A program made the position numbers and the translations under genes. The notes below the pieces were generated by a model that saw only the letters and a list, made by a program, of their open reading frames with translations, made no database searches and was not told the origin of the DNA. A stretch of 64,000 nucleotides of DNA from Seonamhaeicola aphaedonensis (GTDB lineage: Bacteria > Bacteroidota > Bacteroidia > Flavobacteriales > Flavobacteriaceae), in NCBI RefSeq assembly GCF_003386195.1, contig NZ_QRDX01000003.1, forward strand, positions 62,001 through 126,000. Reading direction: 5' to 3'. Shown piece by piece: positions 61,921-64,000 of the stretch (its first letter is position 1; each line of letters begins with the position of its first letter).

Positions 61921-61997
61921 TGTCACCCTGAATTCGTTTCAGGCTCTCATCAAAAAAATTAAGATGCTGAAACCATCCTGATATTAATCGGGACACC
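61921..61997. repeat. MITE-like palindromic element abutting the ketosynthase start
   Basis: The left end TGTCACCCTGAATTCGTTTC is close to the left end of the element at 26542. The right side has AAGATGCTGAAAC followed by a variant hairpin (CCTGAT / ATCGGG). It ends immediately before the first possible ATG of the next gene. Confidence 0.6.
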
Positions 61998-62006
61998 ATG
62001 AAAAAA

Positions 62007-63164
62007 ATGTATAAACCAATTTCTATTACTGCTGTTGCTTCTATTTCGTCTTTAGGAAAAAACCATGAAGAGGTTTGGAAAAATTACAAGAACAACAATC
62101 ATTGTATTTTAGAAAAAATATTTCAAGGAAACAGCGCGTTGGTGGCTTCCATTTCTGAGGATAACAAAAAGGAAATTGAGAAATTAAAGTTGTCAGACAG
62201 TAAATACAAATCGTTGGATGATACGGTACTTTACGCCATTTACGCTTCACGTGAGGCAGTAAAACAAGCTGGTTGGAAATCTTCCGAAAACTTCGGAATT
62301 AATATTGGGTCATCCAGAGGAGCCACATCTCTTTTTGAAAATTACCACAAAAGTTTTTTAAAAAATAACAAGGCTAAAACACTAAGTTCGCCAACAACTA
62401 CTTTAGGCAATATTGCTTCGTGGGTAGCTCATGATTTACAAACTCAAGGCCCTGAAATAAGTCACTCCATTACTTGTTCCACGGCGTTACATGCCCTATT
62501 GAATGGTATAGCTTGGATTAACTCAGGCATGTGTAACAAGTTTTTAGTTGGAGGCAGTGAAGCACCACTAACCCCGTTCACTATTGCACAAATGCAGGCC
62601 CTAAAAATTTATGCCAACAATAATGAAGATTATCCCTGTAAAGCTTTAGACCTTTCTAAAAATCATAATACCATGGTGTTGGGAGAAGGTGCTGCTATGG
62701 TTTGTTTAGAAGAAGGTGAAAAAGATAATGCTTTGGCTACAATTAAAGGAATAGGTTATGCCACTGAAATTCTAGAACATAACATTTCTATTTCAAGTGA
62801 TGCTCAATGTTTTCAACGTTCCATGAAGATGGCTCTAGGTGATTTTCCTGCTGAAGACATTGATGTTATTGTTATGCATGCTCCAGGAACTATAAAAGGA
62901 GATCTTTCAGAATATAAAGCTATCGAAGCTATTTTTAAAAATGATTTGCCTGCCGTAACATCTAACAAATGGAAAATTGGGCATACATTTGGGGCTTCGG
63001 GTACCTTAAGTTTAGAGTTGGCTATATTAATGTTACAACAGCAACAATTTATTGAAATACCATATTTAAAAAACCAAAAACAGCCTAAAAAAATTAAAAA
63101 TGTTTTAGTAAATGCTGTTGGTTTTGGTGGTAATGCTGTTTCTATTTTACTTTCTAAACTTTAG
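62007..63164 (+). CDS. beta-ketoacyl synthase of the biotin operon
   Basis: This 385-residue condensing enzyme (or 388 if it starts at 61998) is diverged from FabF but has a complete triad. The Cys is in ISHSITCSTALHALLNG (residue 157), one His in VIVMHAPGTIKGDLSEY and one in NKWKIGHTFGASGT. It ends GFGGNAVSILLSKL, typical of the thiolase fold. It follows bioA by about 100 bases holding a repeat element. A role in making or trimming the pimeloyl chain for BioF is likely from context but not shown. Confidence 0.85.
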   Translation: MYKPISITAVASISSLGKNHEEVWKNYKNNNHCILEKIFQGNSALVASISEDNKKEIEKLKLSDSKYKSLDDTVLYAIYASREAVKQAGWKSSENFGINIGSSRGATSLFENYHKSFLKNNKAKTLSSPTTTLGNIASWVAHDLQTQGPEISHSITCSTALHALLNGIAWINSGMCNKFLVGGSEAPLTPFTIAQMQALKIYANNNEDYPCKALDLSKNHNTMVLGEGAAMVCLEEGEKDNALATIKGIGYATEILEHNISISSDAQCFQRSMKMALGDFPAEDIDVIVMHAPGTIKGDLSEYKAIEAIFKNDLPAVTSNKWKIGHTFGASGTLSLELAILMLQQQQFIEIPYLKNQKQPKKIKNVLVNAVGFGGNAVSILLSKL

Positions 63165-63243
63165 AGGCTAAATTTTCAGGGAAAAAAAACATAAAGACCT
63201 TAAAATACTTATATTTAAACCCCTTTTATAACATCAAAATAAA

Positions 63244-64000
63244 ATGTCAAAAAGAGATTATACTATTGCGGTTATCCAGTTAAATTTAAACAATACCCCT
63301 GAAAACAATCTTAAAAAATGTATTGAATGGGTTAAAAAAGCTGCTAAACAAGGAGCAGAAGTAATATGCTTACCAGAGTTATACAGCAGCCATTATTTTT
63401 GCCAAAGCGAAGACACTGATAATTTTAAATACGCCGAACCTTTATACAGTACATCTTTTAATGCCTTTAGTGAACTATCAAAGGTATTAGGAGTTGTAAT
63501 CGTTGTACCATTTTTCGAGAAGCGAATGGCTGGTGTTTACCATAACAGTGCTTATATTATTGACTCTGATGGAACTGAAGCAGGTTTGTACCGTAAAATG
63601 CATATTCCTGACGACCCGCATTTTTATGAAAAGTTCTATTTCACACCTGGCGATTTAGGTTTTAAAACTATAAAAACCAAAAAAGGTAATATTGGCACCT
63701 TAATTTGTTGGGATCAATGGTACCCTGAAGCGGCGCGTTTAACTGCTTTACAAGGAGCAGAAGTATTGTTTTACCCTACAGCTATTGGGTGGCATCCCAA
63801 AGAAAAAGAAGAATTTGGAAAAAATCAACATGGTGCATGGATGAATGTGATGAAAGGACATGCGGTTGCCAATGGTACGTATGTGGCTGCAGCTAATAGA
63901 ATAGGTTTAGAAAAATATGTACCAAATACCGATGGTATTCAGTTTTGGGGTTCTTCCTTTATTTGTGGCCCCCAAGGTGAAATTTTAGCACAAGCTTCGC
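63244..64000 (+). CDS. N-carbamoylputrescine amidase-like carbon-nitrogen hydrolase, 3' part cut by window edge
   Basis: The frame is open from the ATG at 63244 to the window end (252 codons). The nitrilase-superfamily triad is present: Glu in VICLPELYSS, Lys in YRKMHIPDDPHFYEKFYF and Cys in LICWDQWYPEAARL. The strings FTPGD and PTAIGWHPKEKEEFG are typical of AguB, which releases putrescine from N-carbamoylputrescine in agmatine breakdown. The partner agmatine deiminase, often adjacent, would lie outside the window. It has no obvious exact -7 box; TATATTTA occurs about 35 bases upstream. Confidence 0.9.
   Translation, partial: MSKRDYTIAVIQLNLNNTPENNLKKCIEWVKKAAKQGAEVICLPELYSSHYFCQSEDTDNFKYAEPLYSTSFNAFSELSKVLGVVIVVPFFEKRMAGVYHNSAYIIDSDGTEAGLYRKMHIPDDPHFYEKFYFTPGDLGFKTIKTKKGNIGTLICWDQWYPEAARLTALQGAEVLFYPTAIGWHPKEKEEFGKNQHGAWMNVMKGHAVANGTYVAAANRIGLEKYVPNTDGIQFWGSSFICGPQGEILAQAS

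Noticed and set aside
1-64000. CRISPR arrays, tRNA or rRNA genes, prophage or transposase genes.
   Set aside because: None seen on reading both strands. The regular elements at 3754-4231 are three only, are widely spaced and have unrelated spacers with promoters, unlike a CRISPR array.

Overview
This 64 kb window comes from an AT-rich genome of a marine-type Flavobacteriaceae (Bacteroidota). Several signs agree. Promoters have the TAnnTTTG -7 form, and Shine-Dalgarno sequences are largely absent. The bat aerotolerance-type operon, the acpP-fabF-rnc-pyk order, the DUF1800/DUF1501 pair, an IPExxxVDY-family protein and Cys-rich flavobacterial secreted proteins are all present. I see no tRNA, rRNA, CRISPR array, phage or transposase gene. 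Most of the window is ordinary chromosome.

Layout. 1-9 kb holds a RecB-like helicase cut by the window edge, Mn-type superoxide dismutase, and a leftward block of purF-like amidotransferase, PfkB-type kinase, RNase HI and purN. Between sodA and purF lie three near-identical 71-base elements that look like tandem small-RNA genes. 9-13.5 kb is fatty-acid and core metabolism (acpP, fabF, rnc, IPExxxVDY protein, pyk). 13.6-16 kb is a two-gene insert (alginate-lyase-like lipoprotein and double VOC protein) of higher GC, bounded by palindromes. 16-22.4 kb carries dinB, a CYTH protein, a YciI-like lipoprotein, a three-gene ECF sigma unit and pbpC. 22.5-32.2 kb carries two tandem paralogous secreted proteins with a remnant of the pbpC 5' end between them, an SH3 protein and a very large alpha-2-macroglobulin lipoprotein. 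32.5-40.2 kb holds ALDH7, DUF1800/DUF1501, an AlbA_2 protein, an SDR and a DUF4382 lipoprotein.

40.3-49.5 kb is a complete MoxR/DUF58/BatABCDE operon with an extra membrane protein. 49.6-55.7 kb looks like an inorganic-carbon (or other anion) uptake cluster: small membrane protein, SulP, UspA-like protein, DUF2490 outer-membrane protein, second SulP and beta-carbonic anhydrase. 55.8-58.4 kb has cvpA, a conserved hypothetical gene, pheS and a DUF3157-like protein. 58.5-63.2 kb is a tightly overlapping biotin operon (bioF, DUF2007 zinc-ribbon protein, bioD, bioA) followed by a ketosynthase. The right edge cuts an N-carbamoylputrescine amidase-like gene.

The least ordinary signals are these: the three candidate small RNAs downstream of purF; the segmental duplication that left a pbpC remnant; a palindromic repeat family, one member of which is read through in frame inside bioF; a terminator-like hairpin inside the first codons of rnc; and the ketosynthase and zinc-ribbon protein in the biotin operon. 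All family names are from recognition of the translated sequence; no search was run.
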